Shown: positions 10,101 to 19,291 of the stretch, one piece after another
Layout of the letters: every line of letters starts with the position of its first letter
Numbering within the stretch: the first letter of the stretch is position 1
Source of the DNA: Streptococcus mitis
Lineage (GTDB): Bacteria; Bacillota; Bacilli; Lactobacillales; Streptococcaceae
Length of the DNA: 64,000 bases
Assembly: GCF_000722705.1 (NCBI RefSeq)
Contig: NZ_JPFW01000008.1
Coordinates: 62,001-126,000 of the forward strand
Direction: 5' to 3'
The notes under the pieces: model-generated
Databases searched by the model: none
Seen by the model: only the letters and a program-made list of their open reading frames with translations
Told to the model about the DNA's origin: nothing
Made by a program: the position numbers and the translations under genes

Positions 10101-10942
10101 CTACTGTTTTTGTAATTAACTAACTCTTTATAAACCGAATTAACTTCCTCTTGATTGTTAGCAGTTGTTAATACTTCTTTAGCTTTTGCAACTTTTTCTT
10201 TTAATCCCTTTACTGAATCTTCAGTGTATTTTTCTGGATCTAATTTGTCAATTTCTTTTAAAAGCGTTTCCAATTTGGTTTTATTAGTGAACACGTCCTC
10301 GACTTTGTCATCTTTTACAGATTTTTTGATTTCTGCAGTCTGATTAACAAGTGTCACAGCATTCTCTGATACTTCAAACTCTTTTTTATCTTGAGCTTTA
10401 GAACCAGATCCATCTTCCTTGTTAGAAGCTTTATCTTCAGTCTTAGACTTAAGTAGACGCACTTGCTCTGTAAGAAATTGAACTCGACTTACTTGACTTG
10501 CAATCGCTTCCTCAGAAGTATTTTCTCCATTAAGTAAACGGTTATTTTCATCGGTTAATTGAGTAAGTTGATTAGCTAAACTGAATAAACTTTTCTCATC
10601 TACTTTTGCAATTGCAGCTTGAAGTTCACTAATAGCCTGAACAAGAGGAGACTTATCCACTGTCTTCTGAGCAACTGGTGTTTTATCACCCACTACTTCC
10701 TCTTTTGATTTCTCTATAGGATTCTCTTTAGGTGGAACTCCTTCTGTCAGTTCCGTAACACCAACATTTACCTTTTCAGTATTAGCCGTAGCAGGTGATA
10801 CTGGTAAAGTGTCTGCCTTAACCGCACCATTTGCAAAAAACATTAATGCCGCAACTGCAACACTTGCAGCACCAAAATGGTACTTGCGAATAGAATAACG
10901 GAATACCTTTTCTCCGTTCACTTCTCGATTTGATTTTCTCAT
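7151..10942 (-). CDS. YSIRK-signal, LPXTG-anchored surface protein with tandem helical (DUF1542-like) repeats
   Basis: 1263 residues. A YSIRK/GS signal peptide (FRYSIRKYHFGAASVAVAA, about residues 15-33) directs secretion. Residues ~45-330 are charged and probably coiled, ~330-570 look like beta/Ig-type modules (TVKPKKPTVSVADLV), and ~575-905 are four 82-residue repeats starting KSNAKAELGRIAQAE. Residues ~908-1230 are three near-identical 80-residue repeats (AKAALEEAAKAEKSEIASD) plus one diverged unit. LPNTG, a hydrophobic stretch and RRRKEN end the protein, so sortase should link it to peptidoglycan. The repeats make a stalk; the ligand is unknown. The gene is bracketed by duplicated niaR/Nudix ends, which suggests acquisition. 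Confidence 0.9.
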   Translation of the reverse strand: MRKSNREVNGEKVFRYSIRKYHFGAASVAVAALMFFANGAVKADTLPVSPATANTEKVNVGVTELTEGVPPKENPIEKSKEEVVGDKTPVAQKTVDKSPLVQAISELQAAIAKVDEKSLFSLANQLTQLTDENNRLLNGENTSEEAIASQVSRVQFLTEQVRLLKSKTEDKASNKEDGSGSKAQDKKEFEVSENAVTLVNQTAEIKKSVKDDKVEDVFTNKTKLETLLKEIDKLDPEKYTEDSVKGLKEKVAKAKEVLTTANNQEEVNSVYKELVNYKNSSLRRVKTNHKPLEENTPKLDTTNGKETVGKKAQNTEPNDRNIAGHNHILNGTALPEGSGLRAAPNNTRFTYETVGADLSSLVAGEELGYGKNIIIKVKYDTKAISTRDVYITTTPNTGPRTEYTNRRSDGIGPFEGGTNIKLVGKIPNDMIGTYDLHVHVLNNKNNNSQWTTLNVPITVKPKKPTVSVADLVNAEGKKPVVTARVANTPISKVEFYLNGQKQTVVNATNGQATWTPTSALRENDRITVKNIAQGGIPPRDAYGNTFTTRETTSDMSDAVVIPKAPKTAFDLGAEKSNAKAELGRIAQAEITAINGDKSLTTTEKTAKVQEVNTKKTQGEQAIDAASVNDADKVAQAKETAKTAIEGVHTPGNLATVKSNAKAELGRIAQAEITAINGDKSLTTTEKTAKVQEVNTKKTQGEQAIDAASVNDADKVAQAKETAKTAIEGVHTPGNLATVKSNAKAELGRIAQAEITAINGDKSLTTTEKTAKVQEVNTKKTQGEQAIDAASVNDADKVAQAKETAKTAIEGVHTPGNLATVKSNAKAELGRIAQAEITAINGDKSLTTTEKTAKVQEVNTKKTQGEQAIDAASVNDADKVAQAKETAKTAIEGVHTPGNLATVKSNAKAALEEAAKAEKSEIASDNSVTSADRVTQTNAVDTKKTEAEGQITSAVDADAVAAAKTAGEAAIRGVHNNGDLESLKTAAKAALEEAAKAEKSEIASDNSVTSADRVTQTNAVDTKKTEAEGQITSAVDADAVAAAKTAGEAAIRGVHNNGDLESLKTAAKAALEEAAKAEKSEIASDNSVTSADRVTQTNAVDTKKTEAEGQITSAVDADAVAAAKTAGEAAIRGVHNNGDLESLKTAAKAELATAAAEEKAEIADDKSLTAAQRAEKEKAVDDTKAAEEAKITAADDADKVATAKTAGVAAIKAVHTAGDLNAVKNAAKALPNTGTVKSTLAIPVAITSVLLSLSLVGGRRRKEN
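7501..8220 (-). repeat. Three tandem 240-bp units inside the surface-protein gene
   Basis: CTTTCGCTGCGGTCTTAAGC recurs at 7501, 7741 and 7981. The 240-bp units (80 codons) appear essentially identical base for base, while a diverged unit lies at ~7260-7500. This implies recent unit duplication or homogenisation. Confidence 0.9.
8226..9213 (-). repeat. Four tandem 246-bp units inside the surface-protein gene
   Basis: CATTAGATTTTACAGTTGC recurs with a 246-bp period (82 codons) from about 8227. Units differ by only one or two bases, for example GCTGTCTTAGC versus GCTGTTTTAGC near 8525. Confidence 0.9.
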
Positions 10943-11134
10943 CTAATCGCCTCTCTCTTATTTTTATTTTTGAGGTACTAAAAAATACCCCCCCTTAAAT
11001 ATTTTAGTAATTTAAGGAAAGGATATGCTTTTTTAATTTTGGGTACCACACTTGTTTTAAAAACATAGTACACTTTCTATTTTACATCTTTCTTAGAAAA
11101 ATTAACAGTATAACCCATATATTTTTTCTAATTT

Positions 11135-11239
11135 ATACTCTTCGAAAATCAAATTCAAACCACGTCAGCGTCGCCTTACCGTACTCAAGTACAGCTTGCG
11201 GCTAGCTTCCTAGTTTGCTCTTTGATTTTCATTGAGTAT
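11135..11239. repeat. BOX element (short, boxA-boxC type)
   Basis: Begins ATACTCTTCGAAAATC and ends GATTTTCATTGAGTAT, with no boxB. It lies upstream of the surface-protein gene. The 10943-11134 stretch is AT-rich leader or promoter sequence with no obvious gene. Confidence 0.9.
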
Positions 11240-11300
11240 TAGCATTTAATTTTAGCGAGTATATATACTTTTTTCCTAATCTTCTATTACTATTAGACAA

Positions 11301-11369
11301 GAAACACAACAAGACCTCCACTATATCGAGGAGGCCTTGGATCAGCTCGGTTATTTAGTAAAAGACTAG
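11301..11369 (+). pseudogene. 3' fragment of niaR (duplicate)
   Basis: Encodes only the C-terminal tail ETQQDLHYIEEALDQLGYL and following residues, with no start. It is identical in reading to the end of niaR at 6652-6720 and is non-functional. Confidence 0.85.
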
Positions 11370-11567
11370 AAAATTTTCTTTTCCCAATCGTCTTCTGTAC
11401 GGCGAGGGTAGAAAAATTCAGATTTGTCAGGAGCTTCCATCATCTCCATCAAGGGTAACATATCATAGGCCAGATCCAAGTTTGGAATCTGGTCTTTTTG
11501 TATCCAAGAAACTTCTCCTTCATCTGAAGACCGAAGGCTACCAGAGAACTCAGTCGCCTTATAACAA
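11301..11567. repeat. Direct repeat copy 2 flanking the surface-protein gene
   Basis: The counterpart of 6652-6918. Its first 69 bp (11301-11369) are an orphan copy of the niaR 3' end, ending in the same TAG. The rest is the 3' part of the intact Nudix gene. Each side therefore keeps one complete gene and one fragment. Confidence 0.9.
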
Positions 11568-11833
11568 ATGACAATGTAGCGCCCACCTGTATCTAGTGGC
11601 CAATTTTTAATGCCGACAAGTTGAGGATTTTGGATCGTCAATCCTGTTTCTTCATAGATTTCACGAATGACAGACTCTGCGAAAGACTCGCCATTTTCTA
11701 TATGACCTCCTGGAAAGGCATAACCAGACCAGCGATTGGTTTCAGGAGCGCGATACTGCATCACCACGCGCTGCGTTTCGAGGTCTTCAATCAGACAAAT
11801 ATTTGTTAAAATCGTTAATTGTGCTCGAGACAT
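11366..11833 (-). CDS. Nudix (MutT-type) hydrolase
   Basis: 155 residues. The Nudix box is complete: GGHIENGESFAESVIREIYEETGL, spanning about residues 42-65 and carrying the GX5EX7REUXEEXGU pattern. Such enzymes hydrolyse nucleoside diphosphate-X compounds, often oxidised dNTPs; the exact substrate is unknown. I chose ATG at 11833 (MSRAQLTILTN) with an AAAGTGAG ribosome site, although an in-frame GTG at 11845 would add four residues. Its 3' end is duplicated at 6717-6918. Confidence 0.88.
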   Translation of the reverse strand: MSRAQLTILTNICLIEDLETQRVVMQYRAPETNRWSGYAFPGGHIENGESFAESVIREIYEETGLTIQNPQLVGIKNWPLDTGGRYIVICYKATEFSGSLRSSDEGEVSWIQKDQIPNLDLAYDMLPLMEMMEAPDKSEFFYPRRTEDDWEKKIF

Positions 11834-11904
11834 AAATTTACTCACTTTCTAATTTATTACATTTTCAGACTTGTACCAGTGACATTAGCTTCTACTTTTT
11901 AAAA

Positions 11905-12393
11905 TCATTTAGAATAAAATACCATCCGTTTTTCCTTTATCGGCTTTCCGAGTTCAAGTGTTTTTTCTTGTCCATCAAAAGTAAAACCCATTTTTTGATA
12001 GAAAGCAATAGCGCGCTTATTATCTTTCAATACCCATAAGAAAATTTCAGAAAAATGATCAAGAGCAATCAAAGCTGCTTTTATTAACTTTTGTGCAATA
12101 CTTTTTCCATAATAGTCTTTTAAAACATATAAGGCAATAATTTCGCCAGCTTGAATAGTCTCATCACGAAAGTTGCCATAACTGATAAAACCAATTACCT
12201 TAAGGCCATCTATCGCAATCAATGTATTTTCTGAATACTTTTGACTAAAGAATCGACATCTTTCTAATGTCATTGTCTCCTGAAATTCTGCAGGCAAAAG
12301 GTCGTCATAAGCCTCTCTCCACGTTTGCCAGTGAACGAGGGATTTATCTTCTATCTCTTCAGGAGTTTCCATTGATTTGATAATAACCGTCAT
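11905..12393 (-). CDS. GNAT-family N-acetyltransferase
   Basis: 162 residues with a GNAT fold. The acetyl-CoA loop lies in ALYVLKDYYGKSIAQKLIKAAL (core Y-Y-G-K-S-I-A), followed by LWVLKDNKRAIAFYQKMGF, the usual C-terminal motif. The substrate cannot be told from sequence. It starts 14 bp after the oxidoreductase gene and is probably co-transcribed with it and with uvrB. Confidence 0.85.
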   Translation of the reverse strand: MTVIIKSMETPEEIEDKSLVHWQTWREAYDDLLPAEFQETMTLERCRFFSQKYSENTLIAIDGLKVIGFISYGNFRDETIQAGEIIALYVLKDYYGKSIAQKLIKAALIALDHFSEIFLWVLKDNKRAIAFYQKMGFTFDGQEKTLELGKPIKEKRMVFYSK

Positions 12394-12407
12394 TTATTTT
12401 CTTCTCC

Positions 12408-13034
12408 TTAATCCAACACCCTGACTTCCTTTGCTACTTTGTGTAGAAATTTTTGTCTTGTTGAACTTGTATTTACTTCACGGCCTAACTCTCCCAAGAT
12501 TGAAACCCTCTTTGTTTTTATGCCACAGTGATTCAATACAGCATTCTTTAATACTGATATTCCATAACTGTCTGGAATGTTAATCGGACCTGAAAATACT
12601 TTGTACCACCAAGTTGGTGCCATGGAGGTTGCATAGATACTAGCCGTTTTTCCTTTTAGTAACTTTTTGAACTGTTTCCCTCTCAAGTAATTCAAAATAA
12701 AGTTTCCTTGATTGTTGGCAGAGTATGCAATGCCTGGCGTAAAAACACGATCAATCCACCCCTTCAATAGACTAGGCATACTACTCCACCAAATAGGATA
12801 AACAAAAATGAAATGATCTGCCCACTGGATTAATTCTTGAGAGCGTAGAATAAACGGATCGTCCTCCATCCTTTGTCGATAACCATAACGTAAAACAGGA
12901 TCAAACTCTTCCTCATTAAGCTTAATCATTTCAAGTTCATGTCTCTTTGAGTCTATATTTTCTACAATCGTTTGAAAAATGGCTTGGCAGTAACTTTCTT
13001 TATCAGGATGTCCATTAATAACTAAAATATTCAT
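12408..13034 (-). CDS. Flavodoxin-like NAD(P)H oxidoreductase (quinone reductase family)
   Basis: 208 residues, beginning MNILVINGHPDKESYCQAIF, the flavodoxin-2 FMN/FAD-binding start. FVYPIWWSSMPSLLKGWIDR is the family's second flavin motif. It is predicted to reduce quinones or similar acceptors by two electrons in the cytosol; the acceptor is unknown. It lies 9 bp downstream of uvrB. Confidence 0.85.
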   Translation of the reverse strand: MNILVINGHPDKESYCQAIFQTIVENIDSKRHELEMIKLNEEEFDPVLRYGYRQRMEDDPFILRSQELIQWADHFIFVYPIWWSSMPSLLKGWIDRVFTPGIAYSANNQGNFILNYLRGKQFKKLLKGKTASIYATSMAPTWWYKVFSGPINIPDSYGISVLKNAVLNHCGIKTKRVSILGELGREVNTSSTRQKFLHKVAKEVRVLD

Positions 13035-13043
13035 AAAATTCCC

Positions 13044-15032
13044 CTAATCCAAGGCCTTGACTTCCAGCATCATATCACGAATCTGTGCTGCTAGTTCAAA
13101 GTCAAGCACTTCGACGGCTTCTTGCATTTGTTTTTCGAGTTTCTTGACCAGTTCTCTGCGCTCTTGTTTATTAAGACTATTGATATCCACTTCCTTGTCT
13201 TCTTCCTTAGAAACTGCCTTGGTTACAGCGATCAGGTCACGGATTTCTTTCTTAATGGTTTGTGGAACGATACCATGCTCTTCATTATAAGCCATCTGGA
13301 TTTTCCGACGGCGAGCTGTTTCATCAATGGCACGTTGCATAGACTGAGTCACAGTGTCCGCATACATGATAACATGCCCTTCACTGTTACGAGCAGCACG
13401 TCCAATGGTCTGGATAAGACCACGTTCGTTACGGAGGAAACCTTCTTTGTCAGCATCGAGAATGGCAACCAAACTTACCTCAGGAACATCAATCCCTTCA
13501 CGGAGCAGATTGATTCCGACCAAGACATCAAAGACACCCAAGCGCAGGTCACGGATAATTTCCGTCCGCTCCAGAGTTTTGATATCTGAGTGCATGTACT
13601 TAACCTTGATGCCCATTTCCTTGAAGTAGTCGGTCAAGTCCTCTGCCATTTTCTTGGTTAAGGTTGTGATAAAGGTACGCTCATTCTTCTCAACACGGGC
13701 ATTAATTTCACCCAAGAGGTCATCAATCTGTCCCATAGTCGGACGGACTTCCACTTCAGGATCCAAGAGGCCTGTTGGACGAATGATTTGCTCAATCACT
13801 GTCTCGGTCTGTTCATTTTCATAGTCACCAGGTGTCGCTGAAACGTAAACAATCTGATGTACATGACTTTCAAATTCTTCACGACGGAGAGGACGATTGT
13901 CCAGTGCTGACGGCAAACGGAAACCATAATTGACCAGCATTTCCTTACGCGAACGGTCACCATTGTACATACCCTTGATCTGCCCCATAGTCATGTGACT
14001 CTCATCAATCATAATCATGAAATCATCTGGGAAGAAGTCTAGAAGCGTATAAGGAGGCTCACCTTCGCTACGTCCATCCATGTGGCGAGAATAATTTTCA
14101 ACCCCATTGGTATAGCCCATCTCACGCAACATTTCGATATCATACTCTGTCCGCTGTTTCAAACGTTGGGCTTCAAGCAATTTACCTTCCTTTTCAAAGA
14201 CAGCTAACTGCTCCTCTAACTCTGCCTGAATCTTGGCAATAGCTACTTCCATGTGGTCGTCATTGGTCACAAAGTGAGTAGCTGGGAAAATCGCCAAATG
14301 ATCCACTTCTCCCAAGACCTGACCTGTCAAAGCTTCAACCTCACGAATACGGTCAATTTCGTCTCCAAAAAATTCCACTCGAAAGGCGTGTTCATCACGG
14401 GAAGCTGGGAAAATCTCCACCACATCCCCACGCACACGAAATCTTCCCCGTTGGAAATCAATATCATTCCGCTCAAACTGAATATCGACCAAGTCATTCA
14501 AGAGTTTATCACGAGAGATTTCAAGACCTGGACGGAGACTCACGACACTATCAGCGTATTCCTTGGGCGAACCCAGACCGTAAATACAAGAGACTGAGGC
14601 CACGACAATAACATCATTACGCTCCAAAAGAGCCGAAGTCGCTGAGTGTCGGAGCTTGTCAATCTCATCGTTGACAGAACTGTCCTTCTCAATGTAAGTA
14701 TCGCTAGAAGGTACATAGGCTTCTGGTTGGTAATAATCATAGTAAGATACAAAGTACTCAACAGCATTTTCAGGGAAAAATTCCTTAAACTCCCCATAGA
14801 GCTGACCAGCTAGAGTCTTATTGTGGGCAATGACCAGCGTTGGTTTATTAACTTTGGAAATGACCTGACTCATGGTATAGGTCTTCCCTGTTCCAGTCGC
14901 CCCCATCAGAATCTGAGCTTTTTCTCCACCCTCTATATTATCAACCAACTGCTCGATAGCTTGGGGTTGGTCTCCTGATGGTTGATATTTTGATACTAGT
15001 TTAAATTGATTATCTGTAATGCGGTTAATCAT
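13044..15032 (-). CDS. uvrB: Excinuclease ABC subunit B
   Basis: Damage-verifying helicase-like subunit of nucleotide excision repair. 662 residues, the standard length. Walker [11 protein letters not shown] is near residue 43, and the beta-hairpin region [20 protein letters not shown] is near 92. DESHMT is motif [11 protein letters not shown] is motif VI, and a C-terminal UVR domain ([16 protein letters not shown]) docks UvrC. It heads a gene group with the oxidoreductase and acetyltransferase. Confidence 0.97.
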   Translation of the reverse strand: MINRITDNQFKLVSKYQPSGDQPQAIEQLVDNIEGGEKAQILMGATGTGKTYTMSQVISKVNKPTLVIAHNKTLAGQLYGEFKEFFPENAVEYFVSYYDYYQPEAYVPSSDTYIEKDSSVNDEIDKLRHSATSALLERNDVIVVASVSCIYGLGSPKEYADSVVSLRPGLEISRDKLLNDLVDIQFERNDIDFQRGRFRVRGDVVEIFPASRDEHAFRVEFFGDEIDRIREVEALTGQVLGEVDHLAIFPATHFVTNDDHMEVAIAKIQAELEEQLAVFEKEGKLLEAQRLKQRTEYDIEMLREMGYTNGVENYSRHMDGRSEGEPPYTLLDFFPDDFMIMIDESHMTMGQIKGMYNGDRSRKEMLVNYGFRLPSALDNRPLRREEFESHVHQIVYVSATPGDYENEQTETVIEQIIRPTGLLDPEVEVRPTMGQIDDLLGEINARVEKNERTFITTLTKKMAEDLTDYFKEMGIKVKYMHSDIKTLERTEIIRDLRLGVFDVLVGINLLREGIDVPEVSLVAILDADKEGFLRNERGLIQTIGRAARNSEGHVIMYADTVTQSMQRAIDETARRRKIQMAYNEEHGIVPQTIKKEIRDLIAVTKAVSKEEDKEVDINSLNKQERRELVKKLEKQMQEAVEVLDFELAAQIRDMMLEVKALD

Positions 15033-15108
15033 AAGAATCCTCTCTCCATGTGCTATTCCTATTTTAGCATACTTGTAACATTTTCACGAAGAAAAGGACG
15101 AACCGAAG

Positions 15109-16062
15109 TCACATCCTTTCATTTTCTTTCTTTAATTGATAAGAGAGATAGACAATCAAAAGTAGCAAGACTAGACTTGTCATGATAGAACCTTCAATTC
15201 CAAAAGAAGCACCTGATAGCCAGTCTTGATCGCCCTGTGGTAAAAAGGTCATCAGCGATGTTCCTGACGGCTGACCACTAACTAAAATCCCAAAGAGATT
15301 TCCCTGAGCAAAATTCCATGCGCCATGAATACCTGCAACACCCCAAACTGTATCGGTTTTGAGAAGGTAAAGAGCCATGGCAACTCCAAATAAGAAGAAA
15401 TTCACTAGAGATAGAGGGGTTAGACCAGAATTGCCCATATGAAGCAGGGTAAAAAATAGGCTAGATATAAGAACAGCAAGTTTTAGATTGGTTCTTGAGG
15501 CCAATTGAGGAAGAAGCCAAGCACGGGATACCACTTCTTCTACTGTCCCCTGTAAAATCCAAAATGGGATAGTAAAGACAACAAAGGCAAGCGAATAAGG
15601 ATTTAAGTGAATAGACTCCAAACGATATTGCCCCAAGGCCACTAAACCTAACAAAGTAAGAAGAAAAAGTGCCAGACCTAGCCCAAATCCTTTAAGAAGA
15701 TTGCTGAGGAAATTTTCTCTATAAAATCCTAAAGTTCGAATAGGTCTTTTCTCAACTTTTTTAGTCCATCTGAACACGGTGTTGAGAATAAAACCAAAGG
15801 CCAGCAATTCTAAAATTAAATGAAAGTCACTTGTTTTATCCATCAAGCTCTGCTGCAAGGTCTGCAAGTAGCTTGCAAGATTTTGACCAGCCTCTCCAAA
15901 ATTTCTAGCAAGTCCGATGAGAGCTAAGAAACTAATACCATATAAAGTAAAAGCCACAAAGTCTCCTATAAAGACAAAAACAAAGGCTAACAAGGGGCTT
16001 GTGTAAATGTTTAAACTCATTTTTGAAGTTTCAAAGTCTTTTAAGATTCTTTTGTCTTTCAT
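15109..16062 (-). CDS. CPBP-family intramembrane metalloprotease/glutamic endopeptidase
   Basis: 317 residues with about eight hydrophobic segments. The CPBP motifs are present: EEVVSRAWLLPQL (EExxxR), FFTLLHMGN (FxxxH) and HGAWNFAQGN (HxxxN). Family members cleave prenyl-type or membrane substrates, and in streptococci and lactobacilli are often linked to bacteriocin immunity. The role here is unassigned. It diverges from glnP. Confidence 0.85.
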   Translation of the reverse strand: MKDKRILKDFETSKMSLNIYTSPLLAFVFVFIGDFVAFTLYGISFLALIGLARNFGEAGQNLASYLQTLQQSLMDKTSDFHLILELLAFGFILNTVFRWTKKVEKRPIRTLGFYRENFLSNLLKGFGLGLALFLLTLLGLVALGQYRLESIHLNPYSLAFVVFTIPFWILQGTVEEVVSRAWLLPQLASRTNLKLAVLISSLFFTLLHMGNSGLTPLSLVNFFLFGVAMALYLLKTDTVWGVAGIHGAWNFAQGNLFGILVSGQPSGTSLMTFLPQGDQDWLSGASFGIEGSIMTSLVLLLLIVYLSYQLKKENERM

Positions 16063-16177
16063 AACTATATCCTCTCTTACTATATGATATACCTTTATTA
16101 TAGCACTTCTGTTGTGTGATTCAAGACAAAACCAGAATTATATATGTTATATCTTCTTACATAGTTTTTATAAAAAT

Positions 16178-16206
16178 TTGCCTTTTTTTACTTTTTCTGA
16201 TATAAT
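16178..16206 (+). promoter_or_regulatory. glnPQ promoter
   Basis: TTGCCT -35 (16178-16183), 17-bp spacer, TATAAT -10 (16201-16206). The glnP ATG is 30 bp downstream with an AAAAGGAGA ribosome site. Confidence 0.7.
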
Positions 16207-16235
16207 GGGAAAATATTCGGAAAAGGAGACTAAAA

Positions 16236-18401
16236 ATGAAGAAAAAATTTCTAGCATTTTTGCTAATTTTATTCCCAATTTTCTCATTAGGTATTGCCAA
16301 AGCTGAAACGATTAAGATTGTTTCTGATACCGCCTATGCACCTTTTGAGTTTAAAGATTCAGATCAAACTTATAAAGGAATTGATGTTGACATTATCAAC
16401 AAAGTCGCTGAGATTAAAGGATGGAATATTCAGATGTCCTATCCTGGATTTGATGCAGCGGTAAATGCGGTTCAAGCTGGTCAAGCTGACGCTATCATGG
16501 CAGGGATGACAAAGACGAAAGAACGTGAAAAAGTTTTCACCATGTCTGATACTTACTATGATACAAAAGTTGTCATTGCAACTACAAAGGCACACAAGAT
16601 TAGCAAGTACGACCAATTGTCTGGTAAAACTGTTGGTGTTAAAAACGGAACAGCCGCTCAACGTTTCCTAGAAACGATTAAAGATAAATACGGCTTTACT
16701 ATTAAAACATTTGACACTAGTGATTTGATGAACAACAGCTTGAGTGCTGGTGCCATCGATGCCATGATGGATGACAAACCTGTTATCGAGTATGCTATTA
16801 ACCAAGGGCAAGACCTCCATATTGAAATGGATGGTGAAGCTGTAGGAAGTTTTGCTTTCGGTGTTAAAAAAGGAAGCAAATACGAGCACCTGGTTACTGA
16901 ATTTAACCAAGCCTTGGCTGAAATGAAAAAAGATGGTAGCCTTGATAAAATCATCAAGAAATGGACTGCTTCATCATCTTCAGCAGTGCCAACTACAACT
17001 ACTCTAGCAGGATTAAAAGCCATTCCTGTTAAGGCTAAATATATCATTGCCAGCGATTCTTCTTTTGCACCTTTTGTTTTCCAAAATTCAAGCAACCAAT
17101 ACACTGGTATTGATATGGAATTGATTAAGGCCATCGCTAAAGACCAAGGTTTTGAAATTGAAATCACCAACCCTGGTTTCGATGCTGCTATCAGCGCTGT
17201 CCAAGCTGGTCAAGCAGATGGTATCATTGCTGGTATGTCTGTCACTGATGCTCGTAAGGCAACTTTTGACTTCTCAGAATCATACTACACTGCCAATACT
17301 ATCCTTGGTGTCAAAGAATCAAGTACCATTGCTTCTTATGAAGATTTGAAAGGGAAGACAGTTGGTGTTAAAAACGGAACTGCTTCTCAAACCTTCCTAA
17401 CAGAAAATCAAAGCAAATACGGCTACAAAATCAAAACCTTCGCTGATGGTTCGTCAATGTATGACAGTTTAAACACTGGTGCCATCGATGCCGTTATGGA
17501 TGATGAGCCTGTTCTCAAATATTCTATCAGCCAAGGCCAAAAATTGAAAACACCAATCGCTGGAACTCCAATCGGTGAAACAGCCTTTGCTGTTAAAAAA
17601 GGAGCAAATCCAGAATTGATTGAAATGTTCAACAACGGACTTGCAAACCTTAAAGCAAACGGTGAATTTCAAAAGATTCTTGACAAATACCTAGCTAGCG
17701 AATCTTCAACCGCTTCAACAAGCACTGTTGACGAAACAACTATCTGGGGCTTGCTCCAAAACAACTACAAACAACTCCTTAGCGGTCTTGGTATCACTCT
17801 TGCTCTAGCTCTTATCTCATTTGCTATTGCCATTGTCATCGGGATTATCTTCGGTATGTTTAGCGTTAGCCCATACAAATCTCTTCGTGTGATCTCTGAG
17901 ATTTTCGTTGACGTTATTCGTGGTATTCCATTGATGATTCTTGCAGCCTTCATCTTCTGGGGAATTCCAAACTTCATCGAATCTATCACAGGCCAACAAA
18001 GCCCAATTAACGACTTTGTAGCTGGTACTATTGCCCTATCGCTCAATGCAGCTGCTTATATCGCTGAAATCGTTCGTGGTGGTATTCAGGCCGTTCCAGT
18101 TGGACAAATGGAAGCCAGCCGAAGCTTGGGTATCTCTTATGGAAAAACCATGCGTAAGATTATCTTGCCACAAGCAACTAAATTGATGTTGCCAAACTTT
18201 GTTAACCAATTCGTTATCGCTCTTAAAGATACAACTATCGTATCTGCTATCGGTTTGGTTGAACTCTTCCAAACTGGTAAGATTATCATTGCCCGTAACT
18301 ACCAAAGTTTCAAGATGTATGCAATACTTGCTATCTTCTATCTTGTAATTATCACACTTTTGACTAAACTAGCGAAACGCTTAGAAAAGAGGATTCGTTA
18401 A
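16236..18401 (+). CDS. glnP: Amino-acid ABC transporter, fused tandem substrate-binding domains and permease (GlnP type)
   Basis: 721 residues. A cleavable-type signal ([20 protein letters not shown]) is followed by two type-3 periplasmic-binding-like domains. The first is about residues 22-245 and starts [16 protein letters not shown]; the second is about 258-490 and starts [19 protein letters not shown]-terminal His/Glu/Arg-type permease (about 505-721) carries the EAA loop [20 protein letters not shown]. This matches lactococcal GlnP, which imports glutamine/glutamate and asparagine. The stop overlaps the ATPase start (TAATG). Confidence 0.92.
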   Translation: MKKKFLAFLLILFPIFSLGIAKAETIKIVSDTAYAPFEFKDSDQTYKGIDVDIINKVAEIKGWNIQMSYPGFDAAVNAVQAGQADAIMAGMTKTKEREKVFTMSDTYYDTKVVIATTKAHKISKYDQLSGKTVGVKNGTAAQRFLETIKDKYGFTIKTFDTSDLMNNSLSAGAIDAMMDDKPVIEYAINQGQDLHIEMDGEAVGSFAFGVKKGSKYEHLVTEFNQALAEMKKDGSLDKIIKKWTASSSSAVPTTTTLAGLKAIPVKAKYIIASDSSFAPFVFQNSSNQYTGIDMELIKAIAKDQGFEIEITNPGFDAAISAVQAGQADGIIAGMSVTDARKATFDFSESYYTANTILGVKESSTIASYEDLKGKTVGVKNGTASQTFLTENQSKYGYKIKTFADGSSMYDSLNTGAIDAVMDDEPVLKYSISQGQKLKTPIAGTPIGETAFAVKKGANPELIEMFNNGLANLKANGEFQKILDKYLASESSTASTSTVDETTIWGLLQNNYKQLLSGLGITLALALISFAIAIVIGIIFGMFSVSPYKSLRVISEIFVDVIRGIPLMILAAFIFWGIPNFIESITGQQSPINDFVAGTIALSLNAAAYIAEIVRGGIQAVPVGQMEASRSLGISYGKTMRKIILPQATKLMLPNFVNQFVIALKDTTIVSAIGLVELFQTGKIIIARNYQSFKMYAILAIFYLVIITLLTKLAKRLEKRIR

Positions 18402-19141
18402 TGGCAAAATTAAAAATTGATGTAAATGATTTACACAAGCACTATGGAAAAAATGAGGTTTTAAAAGGAATTACGACTAAATTCTATGAAGGCGATGTTG
18501 TCTGTATCATCGGTCCTTCAGGTTCTGGTAAATCAACCTTCCTTCGTAGCCTTAATCTTCTAGAAGAAGTTACGAGCGGTCACATCACTGTGAACGGTTA
18601 TGACCTAACTGAAAAAACAACCAACGTTGACCACGTCCGTGAAAATATCGGAATGGTGTTCCAACATTTCAATCTCTTCCCACACATGTCTGTTTTGGAC
18701 AACATTACTTTTGCTCCTATTGAGCACAAGTTGATGACTAAGGAAGAAGCTGAGAAATTGGGGATGGAGTTACTTGACAAGGTTGGGTTAGTAGATAAAG
18801 CTAATGCCAACCCAGATAGCCTATCAGGTGGTCAAAAACAACGCGTGGCCATCGCTCGTGGACTAGCAATGAATCCAGACATCATGCTCTTTGATGAACC
18901 AACTTCTGCCCTTGACCCTGAGATGGTCGGAGATGTACTTAACGTTATGAAGGAATTGGCTGAGCAAGGCATGACCATGATTATCGTAACCCATGAGATG
19001 GGGTTTGCTCGTCAGGTTGCCAACCGCGTTATCTTTACTGCAGATGGTGAGTTCCTTGAAGACGGAACACCTGACCAAATCTTTGATAACCCGCAACACC
19101 CACGTCTGAAAGATTTCTTGGACAAGGTCTTAAACGTCTAA
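18401..19141 (+). CDS. glnQ: Amino-acid ABC transporter ATP-binding protein (GlnQ type)
   Basis: 246 residues. Walker [10 protein letters not shown] is near residue 39, the signature [15 protein letters not shown] is mid-protein, and Walker [15 protein letters not shown] and H-loop IIVTHEMGF follow. It powers the adjacent fused permease/binding protein, with which it is translationally coupled. A terminator follows. Confidence 0.95.
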   Translation: MAKLKIDVNDLHKHYGKNEVLKGITTKFYEGDVVCIIGPSGSGKSTFLRSLNLLEEVTSGHITVNGYDLTEKTTNVDHVRENIGMVFQHFNLFPHMSVLDNITFAPIEHKLMTKEEAEKLGMELLDKVGLVDKANANPDSLSGGQKQRVAIARGLAMNPDIMLFDEPTSALDPEMVGDVLNVMKELAEQGMTMIIVTHEMGFARQVANRVIFTADGEFLEDGTPDQIFDNPQHPRLKDFLDKVLNV

Positions 19142-19145
19142 ACTC

Positions 19146-19171
19146 AAACTGTGAGGATTTCCTTGCAGTTT
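19146..19171 (+). terminator. Terminator of glnPQ
   Basis: An 11-bp stem with two G-U pairs (AAACTGTGAGG paired with CCTTGCAGTTT) is followed by a run of T. Confidence 0.85.
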
Positions 19172-19194
19172 TTTTCTATCTCGTATTGGATTTT

Positions 19195-19222
19195 TTGATT
19201 TTTCGGAAAATTATGTTAGAAT
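19195..19222 (+). promoter_or_regulatory. zwf promoter
   Basis: TTGATT -35, 16-bp spacer, and extended -10 TGTTAGAAT ending at 19222. This leaves a ~60-nt leader before the zwf ATG. Confidence 0.6.
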
Positions 19223-19291
19223 TAAGTTTATGAAATGAGATTTCCTCATACCTAGCAAGACTAGGAATAAAAATAGAAATTAGGTAGCTAG

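Noticed and set aside
16658-17170. 170-codon open frame antisense to glnP
   Set aside because: Antisense shadow of the duplicated substrate-binding domains; composition is that of a mirrored coding strand.
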